Made by a program: the position numbers and the translations under genes
Shown: positions 41,580 to 51,642 of the stretch, one piece after another
Numbering within the stretch: position 1 is the first letter of the stretch
Layout of the letters: every line of letters starts with the position of its first letter
From: Bacteroidota bacterium
GTDB taxonomy: Bacteria > Bacteroidota > Bacteroidia > Bacteroidales > B18-G4
Assembly: GCA_018831055.1 (NCBI GenBank)
Contig: JAHJRE010000186.1
Span: 1 to 54,331, forward strand
DNA: 54,331 nucleotides
Reading direction: 5' to 3'
Notes under the pieces: model-generated
Seen by the model: the letters and a program-made list of their open reading frames with translations, nothing else
Told to the model about the DNA's origin: nothing
Databases searched by the model: none

Positions 41580-44500
41580 TTAAGCCCAGGTTAACAGCGG
41601 AATTTCCTGCCGGTGAGCCAGTAAGGGATGTGTCGGATAGATCCTGAAGGCATAATCAAGCAATCCGGCATATTCCATTGGAAATGAGCATTCAAAAGTA
41701 GCTTCATGTTTATAGGCGTTGGCAAGTTGCAATTGTTTTACGAACAAAGGCACAGGTATTGCATTGCTTACTCTGTAACCGAAAATAGCGTCAATACCGA
41801 TGTGGCTTGCATTGATCCCGTTGGTTTTGACTTTAATTTCTGCTTTAAACTCATCACCAAGTTTCATATTGTACCGGGATGTGTCGGGAAGTTTAACTGA
41901 CAAGACCTCAAGATAATTCCATTCTCTACGTATATGTTCTTTCCAGGAAGCCAGCTCCACTGCATGCAAACAGTTGTTTTCCTTCATAAGCCTGCTTCTG
42001 GCAATGAGCGGGTTATAGAATTTCTCAAAATACTCATCCAGCATTCGTTTCATCGTGAAGTTCCAGGCTATTTCGGAGATACAGTTTTTTACGCCTGCAA
42101 TCCATTCAGAGGGAAGTCCTTTTGCATCAAGCTTGTAATAAAGGGGTAAAATCTCATCTTCCATGAGATTGTATATGGTTTCGGCATCCAGTTCATCCTG
42201 GAAATGTTGGTTTTCATAGGTTTTATTTTCCTTGATTGCCCAACCTGCTCCGGGTTTATATCCTTCGGCCCACCAGCCATCCAACACACTTAGATTCAGC
42301 ACACCATTCATAACTGCCTTTTCACCACTGGTACCGGATGCCTCCATTGGCCGGGTCGGAGTATTCAACCACACATCAACTCCATGGGTCAGCATCCTGG
42401 CAACATGCATATCATAATTTTCAACAAAGAAAATCTTACCAATGAATTCCGGCATTTTGGTGATCTCAATAATACGTTTTATAAGATCCTGCCCGGCTTT
42501 ATCGTTTGGATGTGCCTTTCCGGCAAATATTATTTGCACTGGCCGGTCGGGATGATTCATAACGGCTGCAAGCCTTCCAAGATTATTAAATAAAAGGTGA
42601 GCTCTTTTATACGTAGCAAATCGCCTGGCAAAACCAAACGTCAGAGCTTTAGGGTTGAGAGCCTCCACAGCCTGAAAGACAATTTTAGGCGGATCCTGAC
42701 GATCGGTCATTTCTTTGGTAATCCTTTCCTTCAGGAATTCTATCATTCTTGTTTTTAATTCCATCCTGATTTTCCAGATAGTCTCGGAAGGAACCTGGTG
42801 TATCTTGCGCCAATAAGCAGGGTTGGACTGATCTTGCATAAATTTGGCCCCGAACTCATTATCGTAAAGCTTTCTGAACTGCCGGGCTGTCCAGGTTGGA
42901 AGGTGAACCCCGTTTGTCACATGAGTAATATGAAGTTCATCCTTATAATATCCAGGAAAAAGGCTGGAAAACATTTCCCTTGATACTGCCCCATGAATTT
43001 TACTGACTCCGTTCACTTCCTGGGAAAGTTTAACAGCCAGAACGCTCATGGAAAACCGTTCATTGCCATTGGAGGGATCGAATCGTCCAAGAGCCATAAA
43101 ATCGTCCCAGGAGATGTTTAAACGCTCTGCATAATGAGGGATATAGGTTCTGAGCAGATCCTCCGAGAAATAATCATGACCTGCAGGAACCGGGGTATGG
43201 GTAGTAAACAAGGTGGAGGAACGTACTACTTCCAATGCTTCCGCAAAAGTCAGTTTTCTTTCCTTAACCAAACGGTGAAGCCTTTCAATGCCAATAAAAG
43301 CGGAATGGCCTTCATTGCTATGATACACATCGGGTTTGAAACCCACCTGATTCAGAAAACGGATTCCACCAACACCCAGGAGCAACTCCTGTTTGAGACG
43401 CATTTCCGTATCGCCTCCATATAATTGATGGGTAATTGTACGGTCCTTTTCCGTATTTTCGGGTATATCAGCATCAAGCAAATACAAAGGGATCCGGCCT
43501 ACGTCAAGTCGCCACACTCTGGCATACAATGTTCTGCCAGGCAAAGCAATGCTTACTTTAACCCATTTTCCCTCATTGTTTTTTACAAGATTCAGAGGCA
43601 ATTTGGAAAAATCCTGTGCAATATATGTGGAAATCTGCTCTCCAAAAGCGGAGAACTCCTGCTGGAAATACCCATACCGGTATAGCAATCCTATTGCAAG
43701 TAGATTTTTATTGGAATCGCTGGCTTGTTTCAGGTAATCTCCGGCAAGGACTCCCAAACCACCGCTGTATATCTTCATTGATTCATGCAATCCATATTCC
43801 ATACTGAAGTATGCAATCAGTCCATCAGGCTTTGTATCAGCCTTTTTCATATAGATCTGGAATCGGTCGTATACTTTCTTCAGTTTCTCAATATATTCCT
43901 GATCTTCAGAAAGCTCCTTCCACCTTTCGTACGATAAAGATTCGAGGAGCATGATGGGATTATGACCGCATTCTTCCCAATAAACCGGATCCAGCGTTTC
44001 GAACAACTCGGTTGCATCACAATTCCACGACCACCAGAGGTTCATCGAAATTGATTGTAAGCCTTCCAATACAGGAGGGATATCCGATTTAACTTCAATT
44101 TTCTTCCAGTGTGGTTCTATTTTTTGTGTTTCCCGGACTTCAAAAAAGTGGTATTGTTGCTGCTTACCCCTGAAAAGGGCTTCTCTCTCAGCAGCCTTAG
44201 CTATGGCAAGATGATAAGCATCCTGGTAATTCTTGATAAAATTCGACCACAAAGCATTTTGAGAAATCCTAAAAGCACTTTCCCTGGCCAAATGCATCTG
44301 CTCACCGGATAATTCCGAAAACTCATGGATAGTACTACGAATGGCTTCGACGGCCGATTCATCCTGGCCGGTGCGGTCAATTATCTTTATCCCTTCATGA
44401 GATCCCTGATCCTGTGTTTGCACCCACAGTCCAAATCCTGCAAGATTAGTAGTTATAGAAGGTATATGGAATGCCGCACTTTCAAGCGGAGTATACCCCC

Positions 44501-45824
44501 AGGGTTCATAATAGGATGGGAAAACACTAAGATCAAAACCCGTCAGGAAATCATAATATTTCAGGTTGATGATGCCATCCATTCCATCGAGATAAGCTGG
44601 AATAAATACAATCTTCACCAGATCGTCAGGGGAATTATTGAGATTGTTGGCCTGTATTCGGTTCAGGATAGGATCGGAGTACTCATCAAAAAGGTGATGT
44701 GTCAGATATTCCCTGGTAACAGGATTGGAATAATCGGGATTCTTCATTCTTTGAAGCAATTCCTTTCGTTTCCCCGAATGATGAGCCGGGACGGAAATGA
44801 CAGCCAGCACCTGGCGGTTCATAGATTTTTCCCGGTTAATACGACCTAAAGCATCGATATAAAGATCTATCCCTTTGTTTTTGAATTCATAGCGTCCGCT
44901 ATTCAACACCAGCAAGCTGTTCTCATCAATATCCTGATTCAGAAGTCCACGGACTACGCTAAATATTTTATGTCTGGCTTCAGCTCTTTTCTCTGAAAGC
45001 CCTTGTTCATCCGGTACAATTGAATCGTCAAACCCGTTTACGGTAATAACATCACAGTCTCTTGCAAGAAAACGCTGGCATTCCCGCGCAGTTATGCTAC
45101 TAACTGTAGTAAAACAGTCAGCCAGGGCAGCAGCTGTTTTCTCAAGAGAAAATTTTGAATATATACCGAAATCCCTTGCCAGCCTGCTAATATCAAACTT
45201 ATCCATATCCCTGTACAACGGGAGGCCGTTACCTGCAATCGACCGGCCCATCACCGTTGCGTGGGTTGTGAAAATAGTCCCTGCCTGGGGAACAGCTTCC
45301 TTAAGATACAAGACTCCGGTACCGGTCATCCATTCATGAAATTGCGCCACTACCCGGTCGCTGGCAGAAATATTATATTCATAGAAACTCTCAATAACCC
45401 TGCCGGCTGCATACCCGAACAAAGCAGGCTCGATATAGTCCCATTGTCCTGAGAGAGAATCGAGTTTATATTTCTCCCAAAACTCAAAAAAAATGGTGTC
45501 TTTTAAAGAGAAATATGGTGTAAAATCCACAAGAATTACAATGGGTTGTCCGGCTACATTCCATCGGCCGATCCTGATGTTAAGCCCTGACTTCCTGGCT
45601 TTTTCTTTCCAGGAAACAAAAATATAAGGATCTTCAATAAAATCAGGATGTTCACGTGTTTCCTTCCAGACATCGGGACCGATAAGAATGTAATTATCTT
45701 TAAGTTCATTGGCAAGTGTCAAAGCTTTAGTAGAAAGAACAGTATAAATTCCGCCTACTTTGTTGCAAATTTCCCAGCTAACTTCAAAAAGAAAATCAGG
45801 CTTTTTGATAGGATGGTTATTCAT
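41580..45824 (-). CDS. glycogen synthase (GT3-like) fused to alpha-glucan phosphorylase (GT35)
   Basis: This 1414-aa protein joins two enzymes. Residues about 1-570 are a eukaryote-like GT3 glycogen synthase ('FEVSWEICNKVGGIYTVLSTKA', 'QFHEWMTGTGVLYL', 'SYYEPWGYTPLESAAF' with E-x7-E). Residues about 575-1414 are a short-type alpha-glucan phosphorylase ('AYFSMEYGLHESMKIYSGGLGVLAGDYLKQASD', 'YHSNEGHSAFIGIERL', and the PLP-lysine region 'EASGTSGEKAVMNGVLNLS'). The first half would build glycogen and the second would release glucose-1-phosphate. The fusion is known in Bacteroidota. A near-consensus -7 box (minus strand TATTTTCG, 45858-45851) lies 27 nt upstream. Confidence 0.92.
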   Translation of the reverse strand: MNNHPIKKPDFLFEVSWEICNKVGGIYTVLSTKALTLANELKDNYILIGPDVWKETREHPDFIEDPYIFVSWKEKARKSGLNIRIGRWNVAGQPIVILVDFTPYFSLKDTIFFEFWEKYKLDSLSGQWDYIEPALFGYAAGRVIESFYEYNISASDRVVAQFHEWMTGTGVLYLKEAVPQAGTIFTTHATVMGRSIAGNGLPLYRDMDKFDISRLARDFGIYSKFSLEKTAAALADCFTTVSSITARECQRFLARDCDVITVNGFDDSIVPDEQGLSEKRAEARHKIFSVVRGLLNQDIDENSLLVLNSGRYEFKNKGIDLYIDALGRINREKSMNRQVLAVISVPAHHSGKRKELLQRMKNPDYSNPVTREYLTHHLFDEYSDPILNRIQANNLNNSPDDLVKIVFIPAYLDGMDGIINLKYYDFLTGFDLSVFPSYYEPWGYTPLESAAFHIPSITTNLAGFGLWVQTQDQGSHEGIKIIDRTGQDESAVEAIRSTIHEFSELSGEQMHLARESAFRISQNALWSNFIKNYQDAYHLAIAKAAEREALFRGKQQQYHFFEVRETQKIEPHWKKIEVKSDIPPVLEGLQSISMNLWWSWNCDATELFETLDPVYWEECGHNPIMLLESLSYERWKELSEDQEYIEKLKKVYDRFQIYMKKADTKPDGLIAYFSMEYGLHESMKIYSGGLGVLAGDYLKQASDSNKNLLAIGLLYRYGYFQQEFSAFGEQISTYIAQDFSKLPLNLVKNNEGKWVKVSIALPGRTLYARVWRLDVGRIPLYLLDADIPENTEKDRTITHQLYGGDTEMRLKQELLLGVGGIRFLNQVGFKPDVYHSNEGHSAFIGIERLHRLVKERKLTFAEALEVVRSSTLFTTHTPVPAGHDYFSEDLLRTYIPHYAERLNISWDDFMALGRFDPSNGNERFSMSVLAVKLSQEVNGVSKIHGAVSREMFSSLFPGYYKDELHITHVTNGVHLPTWTARQFRKLYDNEFGAKFMQDQSNPAYWRKIHQVPSETIWKIRMELKTRMIEFLKERITKEMTDRQDPPKIVFQAVEALNPKALTFGFARRFATYKRAHLLFNNLGRLAAVMNHPDRPVQIIFAGKAHPNDKAGQDLIKRIIEITKMPEFIGKIFFVENYDMHVARMLTHGVDVWLNTPTRPMEASGTSGEKAVMNGVLNLSVLDGWWAEGYKPGAGWAIKENKTYENQHFQDELDAETIYNLMEDEILPLYYKLDAKGLPSEWIAGVKNCISEIAWNFTMKRMLDEYFEKFYNPLIARSRLMKENNCLHAVELASWKEHIRREWNYLEVLSVKLPDTSRYNMKLGDEFKAEIKVKTNGINASHIGIDAIFGYRVSNAIPVPLFVKQLQLANAYKHEATFECSFPMEYAGLLDYAFRIYPTHPLLAHRQEIPLLTWA

Positions 45825-45919
45825 AACAGCAGTTTAGTTTTTCAGAAATGCGAAAATATAAAAGTAATAAGATTGGGCAAAAGAAAATTTCGAGTAAAAA
45901 CAATCACAGAAAAAGAACA

Positions 45920-46681
45920 TTAACCCATTGAATACCTTACAGTTCCGCCATCCACCGACAGAGTTTGTCCTGTAATATAGGCTGACAGCGGCGACAATAA
46001 CCAGAGAGCAAGGATGGCAAACTCGTCCGGATCTCCCAATTTGCCAACATTAATTTCTTTAACAATCTGCTCACGGTAATGCTCAGTGCTCTTGCCGGTT
46101 TGTTGACTCTTTTTCAGGAATAATCTATCAATGGCAGCAGTATCATGATACCCCGGAGCCATGACATTCACTGTGATTCCCTGTGGTGCATATTCCTCTG
46201 AAATTGTTTTGGCAAGGCCTACAACAGCCATACGCAGGGAATTGCTAAGCACCAGGTTTTCCACCGGTTGTTTAACAGAAATGCTTTCGCTGAAAACAAT
46301 CCGACCAAAGCGTCTTCTAATGAAATGCGGTAACAAACCGTGCACGAGTTCCACTTTCCAACGAAACAGTAGTCTGTAAGCCTCATCCCAATCTTCTGTA
46401 GTTGTTTCCAGGAAAGTTCTGGCAGGAGGTCCTCCGGCATTAATAAAAACGCCCCGTATATCCTTTTGGGAAGCAGAATTGAGCAATGAGCCGATAATCT
46501 CCGGATCGCGAACATCACCGGGGATGAGCATCAGTTTTTCATGTTCCGGGAAATCATGAAGATTGCGCGCACAGGCAATAACACATGCATCCTCTGCCAA
46601 CAAGCGTTCTGCCACAGCCCTACCCAACCCCGAACCTGCTCCGGTAACCAGAAACCACTTATCCCTTACCTGAAAATCCAT
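45920..46681 (-). CDS. SDR family oxidoreductase with atypical active site
   Basis: The 253-aa protein has the Rossmann 'FLVTGAGSGLGRAVAERL' (10-27), 'FINAGGPPA' and the 'TVNVMAPGY' and 'GQTLSVDGG' strands of classical SDRs. At the usual YxxxK site it reads 'NLVLSNSLRMAVVGLAKT': Ser146 at the Tyr position and Arg150 at the Lys position. Ser131 of the catalytic Ser is kept ('VFSES'). This is the pattern of a divergent SDR subgroup, so a standard ketoreductase role is doubtful. It starts 14 nt after the GH57 gene and is probably in the glycogen operon. Confidence 0.82.
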   Translation of the reverse strand: MDFQVRDKWFLVTGAGSGLGRAVAERLLAEDACVIACARNLHDFPEHEKLMLIPGDVRDPEIIGSLLNSASQKDIRGVFINAGGPPARTFLETTTEDWDEAYRLLFRWKVELVHGLLPHFIRRRFGRIVFSESISVKQPVENLVLSNSLRMAVVGLAKTISEEYAPQGITVNVMAPGYHDTAAIDRLFLKKSQQTGKSTEHYREQIVKEINVGKLGDPDEFAILALWLLSPLSAYITGQTLSVDGGTVRYSMG

Positions 46682-46695
46682 TTAAAACGAATTAT

Positions 46696-48255
46696 TTACT
46701 TACCATCAAGGATATTAAACAACTTATCGCGGAATTTACGGATATCCGAGCTTTTAACTTTACCCAGTTCATCCCGTAACTGTTCGTATCTAGCTTTAGC
46801 TTTAGCACCAAGGTTCCGGATAATCTTTTCCTGAATTTCATCACCGGCATCCTTAAGGGCCACTGCCAGTTCTTCAAGATCCATTTCCTTAACCATTCCT
46901 TTAATCCTGGTATTTGAAACTTTTAATAGGTCATCCAGATCGGCTTTCTTCTGTTTAGTGCCTGATTTAACCTTTTCGGAAATCTTCCGGGCAGTTTTGC
47001 TTACCAATTCTTTGACATCTTCTACGACTTCAGCCTGCTTTTGGCTAATGGTTTGCCAGTCGGATGAAGATGAACAATTCCTGAGTCGAATAATAAAATC
47101 AGACAACACGTTCATGTAATTAATGAAAGCCTCATATGGAGTTCCGTATGGATTGAAGTATTTATGCACATCTCCATCGGAAAACCATTTGGTGCACATA
47201 TAATAAAAATGATCACTTGTTTGGAGGTACACCCAATCGTTTTGTATATCAGGATAAGGGCAGTTTCTTACACTATCCTCCAGCTCATAGAGTTTGGCAA
47301 AGGCTTCATCCTGCAACTCATTTCCAAGCCATGCAGTAAGATCTCTTTCCTCATCTGCCCAGGATATTGGGTAAGGTACATGTATAGAGCCAACAGGTTG
47401 CATTTTTGCAGCCAATTCTGAGGGAGTGTTAAAGGTGAAGTTTGAGTGAGAGAACACTCTGGCAGGCAGGGCACGCATAAAGTCAAAAATACCGGTCTCT
47501 GGCCACTGGTGTTCGCCAAAAGTTTCATAATCCATAAAAAGGTTCACCACTTCCTCTTTGGGATCAATTTCATTAAGCCAACCCACAAACTTTTCTGTTG
47601 TTAAAGGCCATTCCTGCCAGCTTTGTTGCGAAAACCTGAAGGCAATATCATCACTAAGGCGAAAATTCTTCAGCAGGAGTTTAAGTTTTGGATTGATAGC
47701 ATTACAATACATATAATTAGGACTTTTCCAGCCCAGGATATGCTTGGCGCCTTCCGTAAGCATAGTCTGATAACCCATATCTGCAACCATCTCGCCTATT
47801 GTATCGGAATATATCAACTCCGTATTTCTGAAAGTAACGGGTTTAATCCCGAAATGCTTCATAATTTTCTCGCCATGCCGGTTTACCTGGTTCTCGAATT
47901 CTGTGCGGCTTTTTAAAGCAGCCAGCGAATGACCATGTGTTTCAGCAAGGAATTCAACACAACCGGTGGCGGCAAGGTCTTTGAAACTCTGCAACACGTC
48001 CGGAGCATACATTTCAAACTGATCAAGGGCAGTTCCTGAAATGGAAAAGCTCACTTTAAAAGCGGGACCATATTCTTTAATATGATCCAGCAAAAGGCTG
48101 TTCATAGGCAGGTAACACTTTTCAGCCACCCTTTTTATAATGTATTTATTCTGATATTCATCGTAATAATGATGATCTTCCCCGATATTAAAAAAACGGT
48201 AGGTTTTTAGCCGGAATGGCTGATGAACCTGGAAATAAAAGCAAATTGATCTCAT
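46696..48255 (-). CDS. glycoside hydrolase family 57 (alpha-amylase/4-alpha-glucanotransferase-like)
   Basis: The 519-aa protein begins with the GH57 'ICFYFQVHQPFRL' strand (His-Gln-Pro). 'LAETHGHSLAAL' follows (about 120), then 'TFRNTELIYSDTIGEMVADMG' with a candidate nucleophile Glu, and 'LFMDYETFGEHQ' with the catalytic Asp near 238. Residues about 400-519 are a charged helical extension. It acts on alpha-1,4-glucans in the cytoplasm, probably with the neighbouring GT4 and debranching enzymes. There is no signal peptide. Confidence 0.88.
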   Translation of the reverse strand: MRSICFYFQVHQPFRLKTYRFFNIGEDHHYYDEYQNKYIIKRVAEKCYLPMNSLLLDHIKEYGPAFKVSFSISGTALDQFEMYAPDVLQSFKDLAATGCVEFLAETHGHSLAALKSRTEFENQVNRHGEKIMKHFGIKPVTFRNTELIYSDTIGEMVADMGYQTMLTEGAKHILGWKSPNYMYCNAINPKLKLLLKNFRLSDDIAFRFSQQSWQEWPLTTEKFVGWLNEIDPKEEVVNLFMDYETFGEHQWPETGIFDFMRALPARVFSHSNFTFNTPSELAAKMQPVGSIHVPYPISWADEERDLTAWLGNELQDEAFAKLYELEDSVRNCPYPDIQNDWVYLQTSDHFYYMCTKWFSDGDVHKYFNPYGTPYEAFINYMNVLSDFIIRLRNCSSSSDWQTISQKQAEVVEDVKELVSKTARKISEKVKSGTKQKKADLDDLLKVSNTRIKGMVKEMDLEELAVALKDAGDEIQEKIIRNLGAKAKARYEQLRDELGKVKSSDIRKFRDKLFNILDGK

Positions 48256-48267
48256 ACCAAAATATTG

Positions 48268-49557
48268 TTAAACAGTTTCACCTGATATTCGTTTATAAAC
48301 ATCCTTAACCTGGTTGGCGGCATTATCCCACTTCAGGTTATTCACTTCATCCTTTCCATATCTTATGAACATTTTTGAAAGTCCTTCATAGTGTAAAAGA
48401 CCATAAATAGCATCGGCCATGCTATGGATATCCCAGAAGTCGATTTTTAATGCATGGATCAGCACTTCGGCAACGCCGGATTGCTTTGAAATGACAACCG
48501 GGACATTGGAACGCATTGCTTCCAGGGGAACTATCCCAAAAGGTTCCGATACTGATGGCATCACAAAAACATCGCTAAGGCCAAACATATGATCTACATC
48601 GTCACCTTTCAGGAATCCGGTAAAATGAAATTTGGTGGCGATACCAAGCTGGGCAACCCTTCGGATAATTTTATTCATCATGTCGCCGGTTCCAGCCATC
48701 ACAAACCTTACATCAGGGTCTTTATCGATGACCATTTTGGCGGCTTCAACGAAATAATCCGGGCCTTTCTGGAAAGTAATACGCCCCAGGAAAGTGACGA
48801 CCTTTTCCTTAACATTTCTCCTTACATCTGCCTCTCCCCTATTACTGGGCTCAACGGCATTATAGATTGTAACTACCTTATTTTCATCAATCCCATAGCG
48901 ATTTATCACGATATTTCGTGTAAGGTTGCTCACAGCGATAACCATATCGCTTTCCTCCATCCCTTTACGCTCAATGTCGTATACATTTTGATTGACATTT
49001 TCTCCGGAACGGTCGAATTCGGTTGCATGCATATGGGTAACGAGGGGTTTACCGCTAACGGCTTTAGCGGCAATTCCGGCAGGGTAAGTCAGCCAGTCGT
49101 GGGCGTGAATAACGTCAAAATCATATTTCGCCGCAATAGCAGAAGCTACCAGGGCGAAGCGTTTCACTTCGTTCATCAGGTCTTTACCATATTTCCCTGA
49201 AAACTCAAACCTTTTTGCCAGAACAGAATCATTAGAAAGAGATTTCTCCAGTTCCTTTTCTTCCATGATCCTTCTGAACTCCTCAGGTCCAACGTAAGGG
49301 ATAAGATTGGAACCTATCTGCATATAAGTAATCCGGCGCCAGTAATCCTGGTATTCCTGATCGGAGAAATCGACGGGAATATCGCTGGCATTAATAAGCC
49401 GGACTATATTCTGGTCCTCATCACCATAAGCTTTGGGAACCACAAAAATAACTTCCACGCCTTTTTTCAGTAAGCCTTTGGTCAAACCGAAACAGGCAGT
49501 ACCTAAGCCTCCGGTTATATGAGGTGGAAATTCCCACCCGAACATTAAAACTCTCAT
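48268..49557 (-). CDS. GT4 glycosyltransferase of the glycogen cluster
   Basis: The 429-aa GT-B enzyme shows 'MFGWEFPPHITGGLGTACFGLTKGL' at the N-terminus, 'VIHAHDWLTYPAGIAAK' (near 155), the nucleotide-sugar site 'TFLGRITFQKGPDYFVEAA' and the E-x7-E motif 'SEPFGIVPLEAM' (near 343). The gene lies between debranching enzyme and GH57 genes, a frequent Bacteroidota trio, so it probably elongates an alpha-glucan or makes its primer. The ATG at 49557 was preferred over a TTG at 49563. Confidence 0.87.
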   Translation of the reverse strand: MRVLMFGWEFPPHITGGLGTACFGLTKGLLKKGVEVIFVVPKAYGDEDQNIVRLINASDIPVDFSDQEYQDYWRRITYMQIGSNLIPYVGPEEFRRIMEEKELEKSLSNDSVLAKRFEFSGKYGKDLMNEVKRFALVASAIAAKYDFDVIHAHDWLTYPAGIAAKAVSGKPLVTHMHATEFDRSGENVNQNVYDIERKGMEESDMVIAVSNLTRNIVINRYGIDENKVVTIYNAVEPSNRGEADVRRNVKEKVVTFLGRITFQKGPDYFVEAAKMVIDKDPDVRFVMAGTGDMMNKIIRRVAQLGIATKFHFTGFLKGDDVDHMFGLSDVFVMPSVSEPFGIVPLEAMRSNVPVVISKQSGVAEVLIHALKIDFWDIHSMADAIYGLLHYEGLSKMFIRYGKDEVNNLKWDNAANQVKDVYKRISGETV

Positions 49558-49596
49558 GCTCAAAGAAGTATTTTGCAGCTAAACAACGGTTCAGCT

Positions 49597-51543
49597 TTAC
49601 TGTTCATATTTATCGAGTAAATATTTTATTCTGATCAATTCGGCCACACTCCAGGCCTGCGAAACAGCACCACCCGGTTTATGAGGCGGATCGCCGTCAT
49701 ATACCTCAGAAACAGTTCCGATACCGGCTTCTGTCATCACTTCTTCAAAGCCCTTGTATAGTTTTTTAATGTAATTAGTTCCGGATTTTCCGTGTAGATT
49801 AAGGTAAGCTTCAGCAAAATGACCAAGCAACCATGGGAATACCGTACCCTGGTGATAAGCATCATCACGCTGGCCCTGATTTCCTGAATAAATACCTTTG
49901 TAGTTCTTATCCTGAGGAGATAATGTGCGCAAGCCTCTTGAAGTCAGTAATTCCTTTTCAACAGATTTGATCACCGCCTGCTTTATTTCATCATCAATCA
50001 TGCTGTAAGGAAGAGATGCGGCAAAGATCTGGTTAGGCCGAAGAGAGCGGTCAATTTCATCCCTGTTGATCACATCAGCCAGGTATTGCTTATCCTTAAG
50101 CCAGAAAGTGTTGATGAAAGCTGCAGGGATCATATCTGCTATAGGTTCCCATGATTTGACAAAAGCTTTATCACCGGCAGCTTTAGCCAGTTCAAGGCTG
50201 TACCGGATCGCATTGTACCATAAAGCATTTACTTCAACAGCAAGGCCGGTGCGAGGTGTGACAGGTTTACCGTAGGCAACAGCATCCATCCAGGTAAGAG
50301 CAATGCCGGGTTGGCCAGCATAAAGCAGACCATCCTCCTGCATTCTGATATCATAATCGGTCCCGTCACGGTAGCCTTCAAGCACCTTTTTCATTTTCTT
50401 TCCATAATTTTTCCAGATATCTCCGGATTTACCTGTAATAATCCGGTACTGTTGCAGGGCCCAAAAGAACCAGAGTGGAGCATCCACCGACTGAAAATTG
50501 GAACCATCACCTTTACCAGCATTAGGAAATAGAGGCCCTTTTAACTCCGAAACCATGGTATTGATCACAGCCCAGAAAGCATTCTCATTTCCGGAGGTAA
50601 GCGTAAGTCCAGGAAGGGCAACAAATGTGTCCCTTCCCCACCTTCCAAACCAGGGAAATCCGGCAATTACCTCAGCTTTATTACCTTTTTTAACAACAAA
50701 CTGTTGGGCTGCATTAAAAAGACAATTCTCAAAATTATCGCGTGGAATACGGTTTTTAATCTCCCTTGTATAAGAAGTTTTAAGGGAAGCAGGACTAACC
50801 TCTTCAGTACCGGCAGCAAAAACAATGCTTTCACCTTTTTTTATTGATAATTCGAAAAAGCCGGGAACAAAAAGATCCTCCTGATAATCATAACCACGAA
50901 GCATTTCTTCCTGGTATTCAATATTGTAATACCAGTTTGGGACATGAACATACTCGGGTTTTTTACTGAACTGCATATACAGAGGACTGTATCCTGCATA
51001 AAGTCTCATGCGTATACCGTTCGGCACATTCTCATATTTATCATTGAGAAACATATTTGCACGATGCAGGCTATGCACGTTCCTGAATGCAAGAAAAGGC
51101 CTGAATCGCAGTTTTGTGGGAGAATGAGCTTCCAACAAGGTATAGCGTATCAAAACCCGGTCAAAGTTTTCCATAAGGATCATTTCCTTTTTAAGGACCA
51201 CACCACCAACCCTATAAACAAGATAAGGAATAGGATCCATACTGAAATCCCGGACATACTTGTGGCCCTTAGGTTGGTATACCCCTCCCGGGTATTTATG
51301 GATGCCCAGGTTAAATTCCGCCTCATGTTGGATGATAGTTTCATCCAACGTGGAGAGCAATACATGATTTTCGAAATCTATCCCCGGTTGAGGAGCAACC
51401 AATAATCCATGATACTTACGGGTATTGCAGCAAATAATGGTCATACTGGCATATGCGCCCGCCCGGTTCGAACGTATCAACTCTTTGTTTAACGAATACT
51501 CCAGATTAATCAACTGGCCCTTATCAAACTTAATATAACTCAT
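49597..51543 (-). CDS. glycogen debranching enzyme (amylo-alpha-1,6-glucosidase, GH133-like)
   Basis: The 648-aa protein has an N-terminal GDE_N beta domain ('EYSLNKELIRSNRAGAYASMTIICCNTRKYHGLL', about 12-45) and a C-terminal (alpha/alpha)6 barrel from about 280. The barrel has 'IAGFPWFGRWGRDTFVALPGL', 'PLWFFWALQQY', 'ALWYNAIRYSLELAK' and 'GQRDDAYHQGTVFPWLLG'. It removes alpha-1,6 branch stubs from glycogen. The ATG at 51543 is preferred because the upstream in-frame TTG at 51570 is nearer the -7 box at 51587-51594. It leads the GDE-GT4-GH57-SDR transcript. Confidence 0.93.
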   Translation of the reverse strand: MSYIKFDKGQLINLEYSLNKELIRSNRAGAYASMTIICCNTRKYHGLLVAPQPGIDFENHVLLSTLDETIIQHEAEFNLGIHKYPGGVYQPKGHKYVRDFSMDPIPYLVYRVGGVVLKKEMILMENFDRVLIRYTLLEAHSPTKLRFRPFLAFRNVHSLHRANMFLNDKYENVPNGIRMRLYAGYSPLYMQFSKKPEYVHVPNWYYNIEYQEEMLRGYDYQEDLFVPGFFELSIKKGESIVFAAGTEEVSPASLKTSYTREIKNRIPRDNFENCLFNAAQQFVVKKGNKAEVIAGFPWFGRWGRDTFVALPGLTLTSGNENAFWAVINTMVSELKGPLFPNAGKGDGSNFQSVDAPLWFFWALQQYRIITGKSGDIWKNYGKKMKKVLEGYRDGTDYDIRMQEDGLLYAGQPGIALTWMDAVAYGKPVTPRTGLAVEVNALWYNAIRYSLELAKAAGDKAFVKSWEPIADMIPAAFINTFWLKDKQYLADVINRDEIDRSLRPNQIFAASLPYSMIDDEIKQAVIKSVEKELLTSRGLRTLSPQDKNYKGIYSGNQGQRDDAYHQGTVFPWLLGHFAEAYLNLHGKSGTNYIKKLYKGFEEVMTEAGIGTVSEVYDGDPPHKPGGAVSQAWSVAELIRIKYLLDKYEQ

Positions 51544-51586
51544 ACCTTTGAAAAATTGACCGAATATCAAATCAGAAATGAAGTTG

Positions 51587-51594
51587 CAAAATTA
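51587..51594 (-). promoter_or_regulatory. putative -7 box (TAATTTTG) of the glycogen operon
   Basis: On the minus strand TAATTTTGC matches TAnnTTTGC, about 44 nt before the debranching enzyme ATG. The region upstream of it (51590-51640) is very AT-rich with two AATTAATT copies and no clear TTG at the -33 position. Confidence 0.5.
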
Positions 51595-51642
51595 ATTCAA
51601 ATTAATTAGAATAAATCTAATTTAGAATATTTTAACAAAAAA

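Noticed and set aside
48589-49200. 203-codon plus-strand frame
   Set aside because: It is a shadow of the GT4 gene, whose family motifs are intact on the minus strand.
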